A stretch of DNA of 40,826 nt from Pavlovales sp. CCMP2436 (GCA_026770615.1 MU631358.1:6650-47475); one strand, 5' to 3'; shown: positions 1 to 10,777, counted from the stretch's first letter. Translations and numbers: made by a program. Notes: generated by a model not told the origin, from the sequence alone.

Positions 1-70
1 CCCCGGATCCCCCGGATCCTTCAGAATCCTCGGTCGGCCAGAAATAGGGGGAGTGCGTTATCCGGGTCAG

Positions 71-80
71 ATAAAAATCT
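71..80 (+). promoter_or_regulatory. ATAAAAATCT motif upstream of first gene
   Basis: The decamer ATAAAAATCT lies 26 bases before the ATG at 107. The identical decamer lies at 12131-12140, 33 bases before the capsid gene ATG. A shared A/T-rich box at a similar distance from two genes of element 1 suggests a viral promoter element. This is inference from two copies only. Confidence 0.35.
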
Positions 81-106
81 CAACCTAGATCATACAGCTC
101 TCAGAG

Positions 107-1255
107 ATGGCAAGCCCTATCTCTAACTCCCAGAACTCCCGCCTTGCCTCCCGACCCCGCCTCCGCTCCAGCTCAAGTGCCCGCCCGGTCCCGCGACCAT
201 TGACCGCGATGGTGCCTTACCGTGCCAGTGCGATCGAACTCCGGTCTAGGAGGTACAATCTCGCCGCAACACGTATGCAAAACATCAATCTCCGTATAGG
301 TTCGTTAAACGAAGTTATTCTGGAAGTATATGGGTTGTCGGTCAATCTACTAGTCATTGTCCGCGGTAACATGTACCTGGAACCGGGTGACCCCCCGTCG
401 ATGCGTCGCCTGCCCAACAGCGAATCAGGATTCGAAAGAGCATACAATCGAATAATGTGGGGCGTAAGACGCGATGAAAAAAACAATGCACGCCGCAATA
501 ACACGTACAGTACCCTGTTTGAACACGCTAATTTCCGGGACCGTGGCATTAATTTAAAACACTTCGGTGCACTCAGGTATGTGATGCAAAGGGTTAGTGC
601 TTGGGACGTACCCATAGGCCAAGCCTCAAAAATCCCGGATTTGGCAAGTAGCAAAACATTTGATATAACAGTTTCTACTGTGCTGGTGAACAGAGTTGGA
701 GGTCTAGAAGAGGATCTTGGATTCACTCGTAAAGCACGAGTTAAGCTCACAACAGCAAAAGACCTCGAGCGCATTATGGACCTCCGCTACACAGAGGCTG
801 ACGAACGTCGTGACCTGCAACTTTACAAAAACGACCGTGATAAAACACTGGCTTTACTTGAAATTTCACCGGACACCCCCTCTAACCGGACGGTATTTTC
901 TGATCGACATTGCCGCATAACAATGGTCGAGGTAACCAATGTCACTTCAACCGGCGGCGCCAGCTCGTCAAATCTCAATATTGCCGATGCACCCACGGTA
1001 AACTGCCTGATAGCCGGGTTTTACAACCGCCTGGCAACAAAAAAAGATGAAATAGAATCAATGCTTGAACTCTTGCCAGTACAGCGCAAAGGACGCTCTA
1101 AAGCTGGTGAGATTCGCGACGCCAAAAACGCCGAGGAAAAAAAGAGGCTCAACCGCGAGCTCAAAAATGTGACCAAGAGAGCTGATGATTTGGTCGATTT
1201 AAACGAGCGGGTGAAGCTCAGCGGCGGGATCAAGCACACAGATATCCACGCGTGA
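107..1255 (+). CDS. Unknown protein, helicase partner
   Basis: An intact 382-residue protein that I do not recognise. The N-terminal 30 residues are rich in Ser, Arg and Pro and probably disordered. A structured middle part follows (about 40-300). The last 70 residues are highly charged and probably helical. The stop TGA overlaps the helicase ATG by one base (TGATG, 1253-1257), so the two are likely expressed together and this may be a replication accessory or DNA-binding protein. The ATG at 107 is the first in frame and follows an A/T-rich box at 71-80. Function is inferred from position only. Confidence 0.6.
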   Translation: MASPISNSQNSRLASRPRLRSSSSARPVPRPLTAMVPYRASAIELRSRRYNLAATRMQNINLRIGSLNEVILEVYGLSVNLLVIVRGNMYLEPGDPPSMRRLPNSESGFERAYNRIMWGVRRDEKNNARRNNTYSTLFEHANFRDRGINLKHFGALRYVMQRVSAWDVPIGQASKIPDLASSKTFDITVSTVLVNRVGGLEEDLGFTRKARVKLTTAKDLERIMDLRYTEADERRDLQLYKNDRDKTLALLEISPDTPSNRTVFSDRHCRITMVEVTNVTSTGGASSSNLNIADAPTVNCLIAGFYNRLATKKDEIESMLELLPVQRKGRSKAGEIRDAKNAEEKKRLNRELKNVTKRADDLVDLNERVKLSGGIKHTDIHA

Positions 1256-4200
1256 TGAAAGAAATAATACAGCTGTCTGGAGCCAACTCATTGACGATTA
1301 TCTCGCCGCTGTACCCAAAGTTTGGATCTTACCTACACATTGATAACCCGAATCCAATTACAGGGAAGGTCCATGGTATAATAAAAACGCCGGTCAAGAT
1401 GCTCCTGACAACGCCTACACACGTCGAAGCATTTACAGCATCAACGCTTGGTTTTATCACAACTGACACCGATGTTATCAAGCTGAATGTGGCTGAAATG
1501 ACCGCCAAATACGCAGAGCTCCAAACCGACACTACTTTGATAACCTACCCCAGCAACAGCTATAGCTGCCCGCAACGTATTCTCCGCACCGATGGAACGG
1601 TGTACGCACTCGAAACACCGTTTAATTTGTGGTGCGATGAGAAATGGAAGCCACAAATAAAATCTGCCGTGATGAACTCGGGAGACTATGGTGGCGATGT
1701 GTTCTGCGCATGCATACAAGCGGTTTTGCTCACAGGCCGTTGCCGATTTGAATCATATGACACCTTCCCTCAGGGCGAACCCGAAGAAAAGGAGGTCGAG
1801 CTCGTTGGTGATGATGCAGACCTTCGTCAGCGAAAACCGCGTATACTGGGTGAGGACATAATCAACGTGGATCAATCAAAGGCATACACGCGTGCATTCG
1901 ACTCGTGCATGACCCCCTTCCTCGCAAAACCTGGATGCTGTATTGGAAAAATCAGCGAAGTGTTTACGGTGTCGAGCCATGATGAGATGACCGGCATGCA
2001 CTCGCAAAAATTCGAAGGGCTTCTGGCCATTAACACACGCACCGTCAACTTTTCCACGGCATCCTCAAAAAAAATAATCGAATATTTGCTGAGCTTAACA
2101 CCCGATCTCAATGTGACGTATGTTACAGCCGCAAAAATAATTGAAACCTTTACCAACGTGTACACTACTGCGATTGCTCGAAGCTACGCAGTCGACGATC
2201 GGGGCTTTTACAAGCTCCAACCACCCAAGGTCCATAAGATTTTAACATTTCCAGAAGCACGATTTTGGTTGATGTGCGGTGTTACTTTCGATGCCCACCT
2301 CGCCAAAGTTTCTTACGAGAGCGTTCCAATCTCGTGGGATGAGACATCGCATATAAAGGAAAATGGGATTAAACACTACGCAAAGGCAGTTGGTATTGGC
2401 ATGAGCACTAGCCTTAGCACCCGCTTTCATATGCGTGGTTCAGAGGTCCAAGCTCATGAGTATTTCGCATTTGCGCTCGAAGACCCTAACCTTGACGAAA
2501 CCAGAGTTCACATCCGCACGCTCGGAGAAAACACCATCGAAATCGAGCACCCGCTCGAAGGAGTAAACACAACAGCGCATATATCGGCGTATATTGTGGC
2601 ATGCCAGCGGGTGCAGGCGGTGTGTCAGGCCTTCGTTCTTCCAGCATGTCTCGAGCTGGTGACAGACGGAGTCTACTGCCTAGTGGATAGAGAGCTAGAT
2701 TACGACCGGCTGATGCTTCCAAATTTTATCATCGAAGACTGCGGGTCTATGCCCGACGTTGCCGCCACACCGACCTTGAGTAATCTGCGGGTCGACCACG
2801 TCAACTTGGTATTTCATCTACCCGACTACGAGAACAAAAACGGCAAGTACAAGCCGCGGAATTACGAGCTTCTTGGTCCACTTACAGCAACCTCAGGACA
2901 GCCCTGCATCATCACCGGCTCGGCAGGCTCAGGGAAAACAACCTTGATCGCCACTGCCGTTCTAGACGAGTCCCTTACAGATACCGTGTTCTGCTCGCCC
3001 ACACACCTCCTTCGCCTAGACGCTCAGAAAAAGGGCTTCACACAGACCATGTGCCACGCTCGATTGCTTGGTGGGCGAGTCTTCACTGAAGAGCGGACGC
3101 GTGACCTAAACAGACGCCTGCCAGCCAACATCATCATCGACGAAGCCACCATGCTGACGCAACAACAACGATTAAAAATTGAGGGCTTTGCCCGGGAATG
3201 GGGCTCGAGGCTATTCTTCCTCGGCGACTACTGCGAGTTAACCGGCGTCTCAATGCAGTGCCAGCCAGTCGACAGCGCGAGCATGAATCTCGAGGGGCTA
3301 CGTCGGAACCACGTGGTGGGCGTGAAGCGCACCAGCGACCGGCTGCTCATGTCGATCCAGGAGGGGCTAAGGTTCATCATCGCAAACTCCGCTGGCGGCC
3401 TCTTCTTCGCGGGCGGGTACGGACAAGGGCACGGCGACCAAGGGCAAGAGCAAGAGGCGCCAGAGCCGGTCGACGCGATCATAGAGGCTCGCAAGTTCAT
3501 CTGCGACGCGATACCTGAAGAGCAGCACAGCTCGGTCTACAAGGTTTGTTCGGAGATGGCGGATGGCGATGTAATTCTGGCGGCGACGCGCTTCTGCCCC
3601 CACTGCGGCCAGTCGGCAATCGAGAAGTGCACATGCATGTCGGCAACGACGCTGGACGAGGTCAACTTTTCTAGCTCAGCCAAGCGGGATCTGTACATAA
3701 AACGGCACACCAAACACCAAGGCGGTGAGGACGGGGGCATCTGGAGAGAGAGCGATGTCGAGGGAGAGGTCGAGGTCGAGGGAGGGGTCGATGGAGAGGT
3801 CGAGAAAGAGGTCGACTTGGCGCCACTTCAGGCTTACAGCGCGGTAGCACTCGAATATGCTCAGGAGCTGACTACGAGCGACTTCGGGGGGGCTTTGGGG
3901 GGAGAGGTCGAGTGGAAGTGCACAAAAGCGATTCGCGGGACCTTGTTGGTCAATGGCTCTCGCTTCAAGTCGGACAAGCTAGCCCCCACTTTTGGCGGCG
4001 TAGACCTCACACCGCATATCGGAGCAGGTATCACGTTCTCGCCTACATCGACGATACACAGCTACCAGGGCATCACGTTCGAAGGCGGCAAGCTCTACCT
4101 CGATTTCAATATGATATGGGACGTTCGGATGCTCTACGTGGCCGTCAGTCGTGTTCGTTGCCTAGAGCAGCTAGCTATAGTGAAGACCTCCACGGAGCCT

Positions 4201-4494
4201 CGGTATATGGGCGAAGGGGTGGACCACCGCACGGAGAAGGCGAGGCAATTCGGACTTGCTATGGCAGGAGGACACGGAGCAATCGAGGAGTATCCCGTTG
4301 GAAACGGTCACTACATTGTCGATCTCGCCGTCTTTGATACTGTCGGTGGAAATCGGGAGCTGATAAAGGTCGTCGAAGTCGTGGTGACCTCGCCGCCAAG
4401 TCGAGAAAAACTACAGTATTACGAGGAGCTCGGTATTGAGTGCGTGGTCATCAATATTTCAAGGGCGCCACCACGCTCTAATGCGACACCGTGA
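1255..4494 (+). CDS. SF1 helicase with palm-like N-terminal region
   Basis: An intact protein of 1079 residues, counted from the ATG at 1255 (a GTG at 1252 would add one residue). The C-terminal half is a superfamily 1 helicase: Walker A GSAGSGKT (555-562), Walker B IIIDEAT (about 626-632), motif III LFFLGDY (about 651), and late motifs HSYQGITFEGG and MLYVAVSRVR (about 959), the last typical of Pif1/RecD-like enzymes. Between motif III and the late motifs is a large insertion with a Gly/Gln stretch, a CPHC...CTC possible zinc site (about 780-795) and a Glu-Val repeat. The N-terminal half has VDQSKAYTRAF (about 205) and VTDGVY (about 469), which recall DNA polymerase motifs A and C, so a degenerate polymerase fused to a helicase is possible. 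Likely the element's replication protein. Confidence 0.8.
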   Translation: MKEIIQLSGANSLTIISPLYPKFGSYLHIDNPNPITGKVHGIIKTPVKMLLTTPTHVEAFTASTLGFITTDTDVIKLNVAEMTAKYAELQTDTTLITYPSNSYSCPQRILRTDGTVYALETPFNLWCDEKWKPQIKSAVMNSGDYGGDVFCACIQAVLLTGRCRFESYDTFPQGEPEEKEVELVGDDADLRQRKPRILGEDIINVDQSKAYTRAFDSCMTPFLAKPGCCIGKISEVFTVSSHDEMTGMHSQKFEGLLAINTRTVNFSTASSKKIIEYLLSLTPDLNVTYVTAAKIIETFTNVYTTAIARSYAVDDRGFYKLQPPKVHKILTFPEARFWLMCGVTFDAHLAKVSYESVPISWDETSHIKENGIKHYAKAVGIGMSTSLSTRFHMRGSEVQAHEYFAFALEDPNLDETRVHIRTLGENTIEIEHPLEGVNTTAHISAYIVACQRVQAVCQAFVLPACLELVTDGVYCLVDRELDYDRLMLPNFIIEDCGSMPDVAATPTLSNLRVDHVNLVFHLPDYENKNGKYKPRNYELLGPLTATSGQPCIITGSAGSGKTTLIATAVLDESLTDTVFCSPTHLLRLDAQKKGFTQTMCHARLLGGRVFTEERTRDLNRRLPANIIIDEATMLTQQQRLKIEGFAREWGSRLFFLGDYCELTGVSMQCQPVDSASMNLEGLRRNHVVGVKRTSDRLLMSIQEGLRFIIANSAGGLFFAGGYGQGHGDQGQEQEAPEPVDAIIEARKFICDAIPEEQHSSVYKVCSEMADGDVILAATRFCPHCGQSAIEKCTCMSATTLDEVNFSSSAKRDLYIKRHTKHQGGEDGGIWRESDVEGEVEVEGGVDGEVEKEVDLAPLQAYSAVALEYAQELTTSDFGGALGGEVEWKCTKAIRGTLLVNGSRFKSDKLAPTFGGVDLTPHIGAGITFSPTSTIHSYQGITFEGGKLYLDFNMIWDVRMLYVAVSRVRCLEQLAIVKTSTEPRYMGEGVDHRTEKARQFGLAMAGGHGAIEEYPVGNGHYIVDLAVFDTVGGNRELIKVVEVVVTSPPSREKLQYYEELGIECVVINISRAPPRSNATP
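3751..3816 (+). repeat. GAGGTCGAG-type repeat inside helicase
   Basis: A short in-frame repeat of GTCGAGGGAGAG-like units in the helicase gene. It encodes alternating Glu/Val/Gly residues (EVEVEGG, EVEKEVD). It lies in the insertion between helicase motifs, so length change would probably be tolerated. The local sequence is more G-rich than the start of the gene. Confidence 0.6.
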
Positions 4495-4540
4495 CCAAGC
4501 GAAAAAAATGTGACCCACTGAAAAAGAGCTTAGCCGTGAA

Positions 4541-4906
4541 ATGACGACCGTGTGCTACCCTACATCGAGTCCACAGATCCATGAAAATCAGCTTGAAGAG
4601 CTAAGAAGAATAATGCAAGGGATGCGCGTCGGCTGGCCTGAAGATTTTAAGCTTATCAACATAAAAAGATCCCCAAGCGGGACAATTGAAGGCACGTTCT
4701 CACACGACCGGCGTCTTTTTTTTAAGGTAAATGATCACTTTGTGCGAGTGTACCGGAGGAGATCATGGCTATGGTGCGACACATCACTCTACGCCCTCTT
4801 AACCGGTAGCAACAGGCAATTGATATTCCCAAGGACATCCACAGGAGCCATTGTAGGATCCCCTTCAGCGAAAACCCCCGAAAACAAATGCTTTGTCATC
4901 TTCTAA
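4541..4906 (+). CDS. Small unknown protein
   Basis: A 121-residue open frame 46 bases downstream of the helicase gene, on the same strand. It ends with a hydrophobic tail (KCFVIF) and has a basic, aromatic centre (VYRRRSWLWC). There is no recognised domain. Its position suggests the last gene of the replication block. It could be real, because the codon composition matches its neighbours, but length alone does not prove it. Between it and the lipase remnant, 4907-5082 has only A-rich CAAGAAAAACA-like repeats. Confidence 0.45.
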   Translation: MTTVCYPTSSPQIHENQLEELRRIMQGMRVGWPEDFKLINIKRSPSGTIEGTFSHDRRLFFKVNDHFVRVYRRRSWLWCDTSLYALLTGSNRQLIFPRTSTGAIVGSPSAKTPENKCFVIF

Positions 4907-5082
4907 TTTTTATCTCGGTAGCAATTAGAAGATGCAGTGTGATTTCAAGTGCAAAAAACATCAAGAAAAACAAGAAAAACACCAAGAAAAACACGACCGA
5001 AAGCTTCGCCACAAGCTCCTTCCAAAATGGGCTACGACGAGCCCCACGCTGCTCAACGGTGGCATGATCAACCCTCCGCTCT

Positions 5083-5721
5083 TCACTTTAGATTACGTAG
5101 GCTGTGTGCTTTGGCAGCATTTGCTAGAAAACGGATCGGACCAGGCAGGAAGCGGTTCGCTTGATCTCTGTGACGAACAACAACGAGCGGGGGCTGGCTG
5201 GCTGGACGACGGCCAAGACTAGAGAGGGCCGACACTGCATCGGGTTTGGTCCTTACGTTGGTCTGTCTAGATCCGTTTCGATTCTGTGGCTGATTTCGTC
5301 CCAGACCTAGGTCACCAAGGCCCGATGCCCGATTGAAGGTTACGATCTCGCCTCCACAGCCAGCGAGTTCCGCAAGGCGCCCACCAAGCGAGTGTCCCAC
5401 GGCGTTTTATTTTGTCTTATATTTTGCTTATGCGGAAGCTGTGATCTGACGGGCGCGTCTTAGCCTTTGAGTTTCATGGTTTGACCCGGCTGCGATCAAA
5501 ACGTCATCCACTAGCCAATCCCGAGGCGTGACAGACCCTCGATGAACGATGGTGGGCTGGTTGGTTCTCTTGTCGACGAAGACCATTGTATTGTCTTGCG
5601 AGAGCTGTGGGTCGAGTGAGAATCCGAGTGAATCTCCAAATTCCGCCGCCTTGTCTAGCGGGAGATATGAAGCACGCGCGAGGTCTATTGCGTTCTTTTT
5701 GAAGTTGTTGTCGGTAGTCAT
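5083..5721 (-). pseudogene. Class 3 lipase, broken by two TAA codons
   Basis: One continuous frame of 213 codons interrupted by TAA at 5428-5430 and 5407-5409. The N-terminal part has TIVHRGS and DWLVDD, as in class 3 (fungal-type) lipases. The C-terminal part carries the nucleophile elbow GHSLGG, a candidate Asp (KPDAVSAL) and a candidate His (KAHSLRNLK), so the catalytic triad is still readable. Such lipases occur in PLVs and large viruses and may act on host membrane lipids. Both stops lie just before the GHSLGG motif, in a linker, and CAA to TAA changes could explain them. The T-rich stretch 5750-5813 upstream, with TTGACC-like units, may be its promoter. Confidence 0.75.
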
Positions 5722-5813
5722 CGGGGGGTGCTATGGTATGTGGTGTTCTTTTTTTTGACATTTTTGATCTTTTTTGACCTTTTGACCTTTTGACTTTTTT
5801 TTGATTATTTTTC

Positions 5814-8020
5814 TTAGCTTGCTAGCTTGTTTTGATAAGCTCGGTCGATGAGAACCGATACAGTCCTGTGTTTACTATGCAGCCATATGAGCATTATATG
5901 GAAATCCCAAGGCATCGGAGACCCAATCATACTCATTGGCCTCCCATAATCGCTTCTCATTACTATTTCGAACGAGTTTGTTGAAACAGGCTGTGCACTC
6001 AATAGGTGCGCACCAATAGGATGCACGGTTATGAACGTTAGGTCGGGTACGGATAGATACGTCGAGTTGCTACCGTTTGCACTCACCCGTGTGACTGTAA
6101 TTCTGAAGAAGCGATAAGGCTCATGGTCAGCTGTTACTAAAAACTCCTCGGCTTGGCTTGCCACCCAATTTTTTTTTTCAAATCCCTGCATGTCGACGAA
6201 ATTTGTATCATTCGATCCAGAAAGTGTTCATTGAGTTGGAGCAGTGGGACCAGGGTAGCGACTCGAGCCAAGAAACCTGAAAGAGGCAAGTTTAAAGGGG
6301 GTAGGGTACTCCACCGTCAAGTGCTGTGCCCCGATTCCTGCGGACGAATAAGTCCCTTCCGAGCTCCCCCAGAACGTGTCCGACCGCTTGTCAAAAGCAT
6401 TATTTGCAGCGAATGAAGGGTTGTTTTGAAATGTGCTGCTGCTCACCAGTCTCCATCCGTCCGAATTGTTCCAATCTTGACTCGTTTGTATGTTGATGTT
6501 ATTAACGAAAGTGGGCGACTCCTTCGTGAACACCGCGACATCTGACAAGCTATACGCAGGAGTGACGTGACACTGAACGTTTCCCTTAGCATTGTCAGTC
6601 GTCACGATCCACGAATCTAATGAGGCAGTGCAACTCAGAATTGTGATTGCTTTTTCAGTCAGAGTTTCCAAAGAATCTATCAAGTTATAAGGGTCTCCGT
6701 TTGATGCTCTACCGATTATGTCGCCCGAGAAAAACGAATCGTGGCCTATCGTCGTGGGTAGTCGTTTATTTGCGGAGTTAGAGCACGAGAATCATTTGAA
6801 ACAACTGTTAAACGCGAGACGGGACTCACGACCCCTGCATACGCGTTGCCTACGATGGAACCTCCGCAGATACGGAGGACCGGTTTGTAAATTTGATTGT
6901 AAAAGGTAACGGATGAAGCACCCTCGGGGTTACGGGTTATTTCCGTGTCTCCTGCGTAGAATAAAAAATCAAATAAAACGTCCGAATTGGCAATGAGAAG
7001 CGTGCACTACCTTATATGGTCAAAAAATGGAAGAAGTGCGTTTTGCTCGTCTAGCAGCCGTGTTATATCGTACTTGACCTGGCGCGCCGTCACCCCCTGC
7101 GAACCAGTGGCAAGGATATCGAATGTAATTCGCTTGGAGGAGTCTATCACTACCCCTGACCTTACGTAGGCACAACTAGCTATGTTTGCAAATGAACGAT
7201 CATCCATTGAGAGTTCCCAACGAACATTTAGAGCCGTGCTATGGTTGAGTTCTAAACTTGTCTTGCTCGCGTTGCTCCCGACGAAACGGTCGATCTCATA
7301 ATAGATGCTACTGCCGCCAACATCGAAATTACCCCATTCGGTACTAGCTAAAAACGAAGCAACGAATTTCCCATTTGGGATGTCAAACGCAAGCGCGGCG
7401 TGTCCGAAGCTCTGTGAAGAACCAGCATGATCGATGGAAGGGTCCATGGCAGCTTTCCACTTTGCACACACCATTGCCGGTGTGTCCATAGAAGACCACG
7501 TGAAGAGTCGCTGCTGGGTCTGCCCTGGGACATATTTCAATACATTTATTTGATAGGACGTTTCTGACACTGCACCCGCTGGAATGGTATGTTTAATAGT
7601 GAAAGTCGATGCACCTGTATCGGTCGTGGTCTCGTTCTGGAGTGCTTTAGTGTCACCTAGGACTGCGACGCACCCCGCTGAGATAGGTCTTGCATCTGAA
7701 AAGCACCACTGCACACCAACGGCCTTTGACGCCGCCATACCGAGTGAGGACGGGAGCGCCACCTCAGCCACATAACTCAAGGGAGCTGTGAAAAGCGTGC
7801 TATCGAACGGAAATACCAGCTCGTCGTTCCCTGTTTCGTTAGGTAGTTTTTTCTTCAAGATTTTTGTAATATCTCGGGTTTGATTCTGAGGTGTTTCGTC
7901 TGTCGAATAACTTAGCTGCGCAACCGAACTCGTTTCAACCACACAAGGGTCCACTTTCGCAGCCAGCACGGATGTATTCACTCGACCAAACACGTTGGCC
8001 ATTTGATTTGGTATATGCAT
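5814..8020 (-). pseudogene. Fibre protein with discoidin-like domain, broken
   Basis: About 736 codons if one base missing from the GGG at 6756-6758 is allowed for. Internal stops are TAG at 7007-7009 and TGA at 6228-6230. The start is ATG 8020 or, more like the related fibres, ATG 8002 (MANVFGRVNTSV). The first 340 residues look like a beta-rich shaft. The middle holds a galactose-binding/discoidin-like domain (SCTASLDSWIVTTDN, NNAFDKRSDTFWGSS). The end carries LLSAQPVSTNSFEIVM and PWDFHIML. The same order of motifs occurs in the fibre genes at 24722-27872 of element 2. Probably a virion attachment protein in the past; now disabled unless the lesions are sequence errors. Confidence 0.7.
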
Positions 8021-8057
8021 ACACTATATTTTTTTTGCACACCGATCACGAAGACGA

Positions 8058-9376
8058 TCATAGAGGTGGTATGCTGTCCATATGCATGCCAAAGACCAGA
8101 GACACTGCTTTCTTAGCATTCTCAGCCTGCATATCACCGTACTTCTCACGAATCGGGACTAGAAGAGATGAGTAAGTTATCAAACGTTGCCTCTGTGCCG
8201 CCTCGGCTGCCTCGTTCTTCGGGGGATGGCGACGCAGATCGCTGAGCTCCCACATCGTCTGGTACTGCGCGCTCGTAAATGGAATTCCCAGTCGTTCCAC
8301 CTCGGGCTGCCGCTTCATTACAGCCCTGATATCAACACCTCCCCCCGACCCCGACCCCGATTTAGATGGCGAGTCGAAACCGACCTCCTGGCGTGGCATA
8401 GCGGTAACTTGACCCTGGCCTCGACCTTGACCTGCTTGTGCCCCCGATGTCAGCTGGAAATTTGTCGGCGTACTCGGACCTGCAGGCGGAGTGGGAGGCG
8501 TGTATGTTAGCCGGGGTGGCTGCTGATATGACGAGGTTGACTCTGACGATTGTGTGTCCCCCGGAGGAGATCGTATGAACCCAGGTGGGAGCGGGGGGGC
8601 GGCGAAGACCCGTGTCATCATGGGCGGGGGTGGCAAAAACGGCGCGAGCGTGACCGATGGGTTGACCTGGAAGCGTCTCGTGTCGCGACGAACCTGTCTA
8701 GGCACCATGGCGAGTAGATTTGGAGCGCTTCCCCCTCCTGGTGCCATCGGAACCATCGGAGCCATCGGAGCGTCCTGTGCGGTCTGGGCGGGGAGCTGGG
8801 TGGAGGTATACGGGGCTGGGGCATGTAGCCCTGCGGTATCACACCGCTAGAGTCGGGTATGACCGGTGGTCCTTGAACGGTTGTCGCAGGTTGCACTCGG
8901 CTATAGAATATGTGGTCGCCACGACCGCCCGCGACGGCACCCCGCGGTGTCATGAGGGGCGAGCGGGTATTCATGAAAGGTCGCTCCCGTCCGTTAAACG
9001 TGGGTATCATGCGAGCTGGAATGATCGTTCGGTTGAGCACCGCTTCCCCGCGAGAATTATTCAGCAAACCATCCAATACCTCCGCATCTTTATAAGCATT
9101 AAATATATTTTTGGTTTCGCGGGGCAGGCGCGGAAGGTCTTCACGAGGTACGATGTCGACTATAACTGGGAGTTTTGAGTACACTAACATTTCGCTGAAG
9201 GCAGAGTGACGAGCTCCAGACATGTACAACGGGGCGATTCTGCCAGGCGTAAAAATCGGATGCATCGCTCCGTTGTACTGCCGGCCGTTCAAGAGGAAGT
9301 GTGTGAAAGTGGGGCGTCGGTCGATGTCTGTCAGAGTGAGGAGCCGATCCTTATTTAGAGCATCAACTGATCCCAT
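8058..9376 (-). pseudogene. Proline-rich virion-like protein, one frameshift
   Basis: Two overlapping frames make one 440-codon gene if one G is missing from the GGGG at 8812-8815. The first half (about 190 residues, MGSVDALNKDRLL...) is folded-looking. The centre is a long Pro/Gly/Met-rich low-complexity linker. The C-terminus is a helical segment with many charged residues. It sits directly upstream of the fibre and downstream of the ATPase in the same orientation, so a structural or assembly role is likely. I do not recognise a family. The break falls in a homopolymer and may be a sequencing error, leaving the gene intact. Confidence 0.5.
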
Positions 9377-9405
9377 TGCTTGTTGCTTTGTGCTGGTGTC
9401 GGATA

Positions 9406-10248
9406 TTATTTTCCGCGGTATGTTAATTTGGCAAAGCGATTATAGATTTCTGCGTTTCCTACATCGATGTACAAGAATCGGTGTGAGTCCGTTCCGGGTG
9501 AGAAAACATGGTTATAAAGAGCTTGATATTCACTTTTGTCTCGGGGAACCAGCTCTTCCCGGACACTCTCAAGCTCACGAAGGTTACTTACACGAAATAG
9601 AAATAGAGATGAGATAAGCTTACGGATGGTGAGAGGTATGGACCTATACGTTTGTGTTATTACCCAAATTGGAACTCGCAAGTGACGACGGTTGCAAATT
9701 AGCCGCTCCAGAGATGACCTAAGTGTATTGTCCTTGAGACTTGCCATGAAATCGTCAATTATAATTAAACTATTTTCTGACTTTTTAGATGAAATCTCGA
9801 GCTTTTTGGTAACAAGCTGAAGCGAATCCTTTGATAATTCGTGGGACACCTTGTCGTGCCTATGAAACGGCGAGTCGCTCATAGACGCGAAGCTCATTTG
9901 TGGTACAAACAAGTAAACGGAATTAAATATACCCGCATATATTTTGGGGGAAATCTGCGTGAGTAGTGCCGTGGAGAGGGACGTTTTCCCACTTCGGGGT
10001 GGACCAATGAAGCAAGCAAACATGTGCTGATTCGGTAAAGGCGGAGGGATGTCGCCCAGCGCTGAATCCACGCTAAATCTCGGTATTGTCAGATTTATAT
10101 TGTTAGTCTCTTCAAGAACACGATCGGACGAGTGATCCGTCTTAGTGTCCGTTATAGTATTCGCTGTATTGTTCTTCGGTGAGTCCTTCGGTGCGACCGT
10201 AGGTTGGTCCTTCGTCTGGTCGTCTGAGGTATTAGTCGATACTCCCAT
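9406..10248 (-). CDS. A32-type genome-packaging ATPase
   Basis: An intact 280-residue ATPase of the FtsK-HerA/A32 type, which pumps viral DNA into the capsid. Walker A is GPPRSGKT (82-89) and Walker B is LIIIDDF (about 161-167). The family signature follows: CNRRHLRVPIWVITQTYRS, with the sensor Gln, then LTIRKLISSLFLF. The first 60 residues are Thr/Asp-rich and probably disordered. The start at 10248 is preceded by an A/T-rich stretch (AAAATAAATATATAGG on this strand). It lies in a virion gene block with the fibre and capsid genes, as usual in PLVs. Confidence 0.88.
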   Translation of the reverse strand: MGVSTNTSDDQTKDQPTVAPKDSPKNNTANTITDTKTDHSSDRVLEETNNINLTIPRFSVDSALGDIPPPLPNQHMFACFIGPPRSGKTSLSTALLTQISPKIYAGIFNSVYLFVPQMSFASMSDSPFHRHDKVSHELSKDSLQLVTKKLEISSKKSENSLIIIDDFMASLKDNTLRSSLERLICNRRHLRVPIWVITQTYRSIPLTIRKLISSLFLFRVSNLRELESVREELVPRDKSEYQALYNHVFSPGTDSHRFLYIDVGNAEIYNRFAKLTYRGK

Positions 10249-10294
10249 TTGAGTCTACACCTATCCTATATATTTATTTTACGGTCACAGACTA

Positions 10295-10777
10295 TTACAC
10301 GTACCGTACCTTGATAGGCGGGCGTTCGTAATAGCGAAGTGGGGGTTGCGTGGGGTTCGCTTCAGGTTGGGTGGGTTGCTGGTGCGGCGATTGAGGCGTT
10401 TGAGGCGTTTGAGGCGATTGGTTGGAGTCGGGCACGAACCCGTACTTGCTAGCAAGCTTAATTGCCAGTGCGTATTCTTCAAGAGCTGCTTTCTCACGAG
10501 CCTTTTCCGACGCCTCCGCTACCCGTATGATTTTTGCATCAGCAAGAATGTGGATCCGTCTAGCGTTTGCCGCAAGGTAGTTTAGTTTTTGCTTCTCAGA
10601 TGGAACTCTTTTTGCCTTGACCGGCGCGGCAGGCGGAGCAGACGACGAGGCGACCGACGAGGCGGACGAAGTGACTTGCGCTGGCTGATTTGATTCCGGT
10701 ACGACGGGTTGCGATGCATTGGGGTGCGCGACAGTAACAGTTGCTGGCTCCTTGGATACTTCGTTCTTCTTCTCCAT
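10295..10777 (-). CDS. Ala/Pro/Gln-rich protein with helical core
   Basis: An intact 160-residue protein. The N-terminus is Ser/Ala/Pro-rich low complexity, residues about 60-115 form a charged amphipathic helix region (EKAREKAALEEYALAIKLA), and the tail repeats PQTPQTPQSP before a basic end. No known domain. It sits between the ATPase and the divergent penton-like gene and may be a core or DNA-condensing virion protein; that is inference from composition and position only. Start ATG 10777 lies close to the opposite-strand gene, so the two may share a promoter region. Confidence 0.55.
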   Translation of the reverse strand: MEKKNEVSKEPATVTVAHPNASQPVVPESNQPAQVTSSASSVASSSAPPAAPVKAKRVPSEKQKLNYLAANARRIHILADAKIIRVAEASEKAREKAALEEYALAIKLASKYGFVPDSNQSPQTPQTPQSPHQQPTQPEANPTQPPLRYYERPPIKVRYV

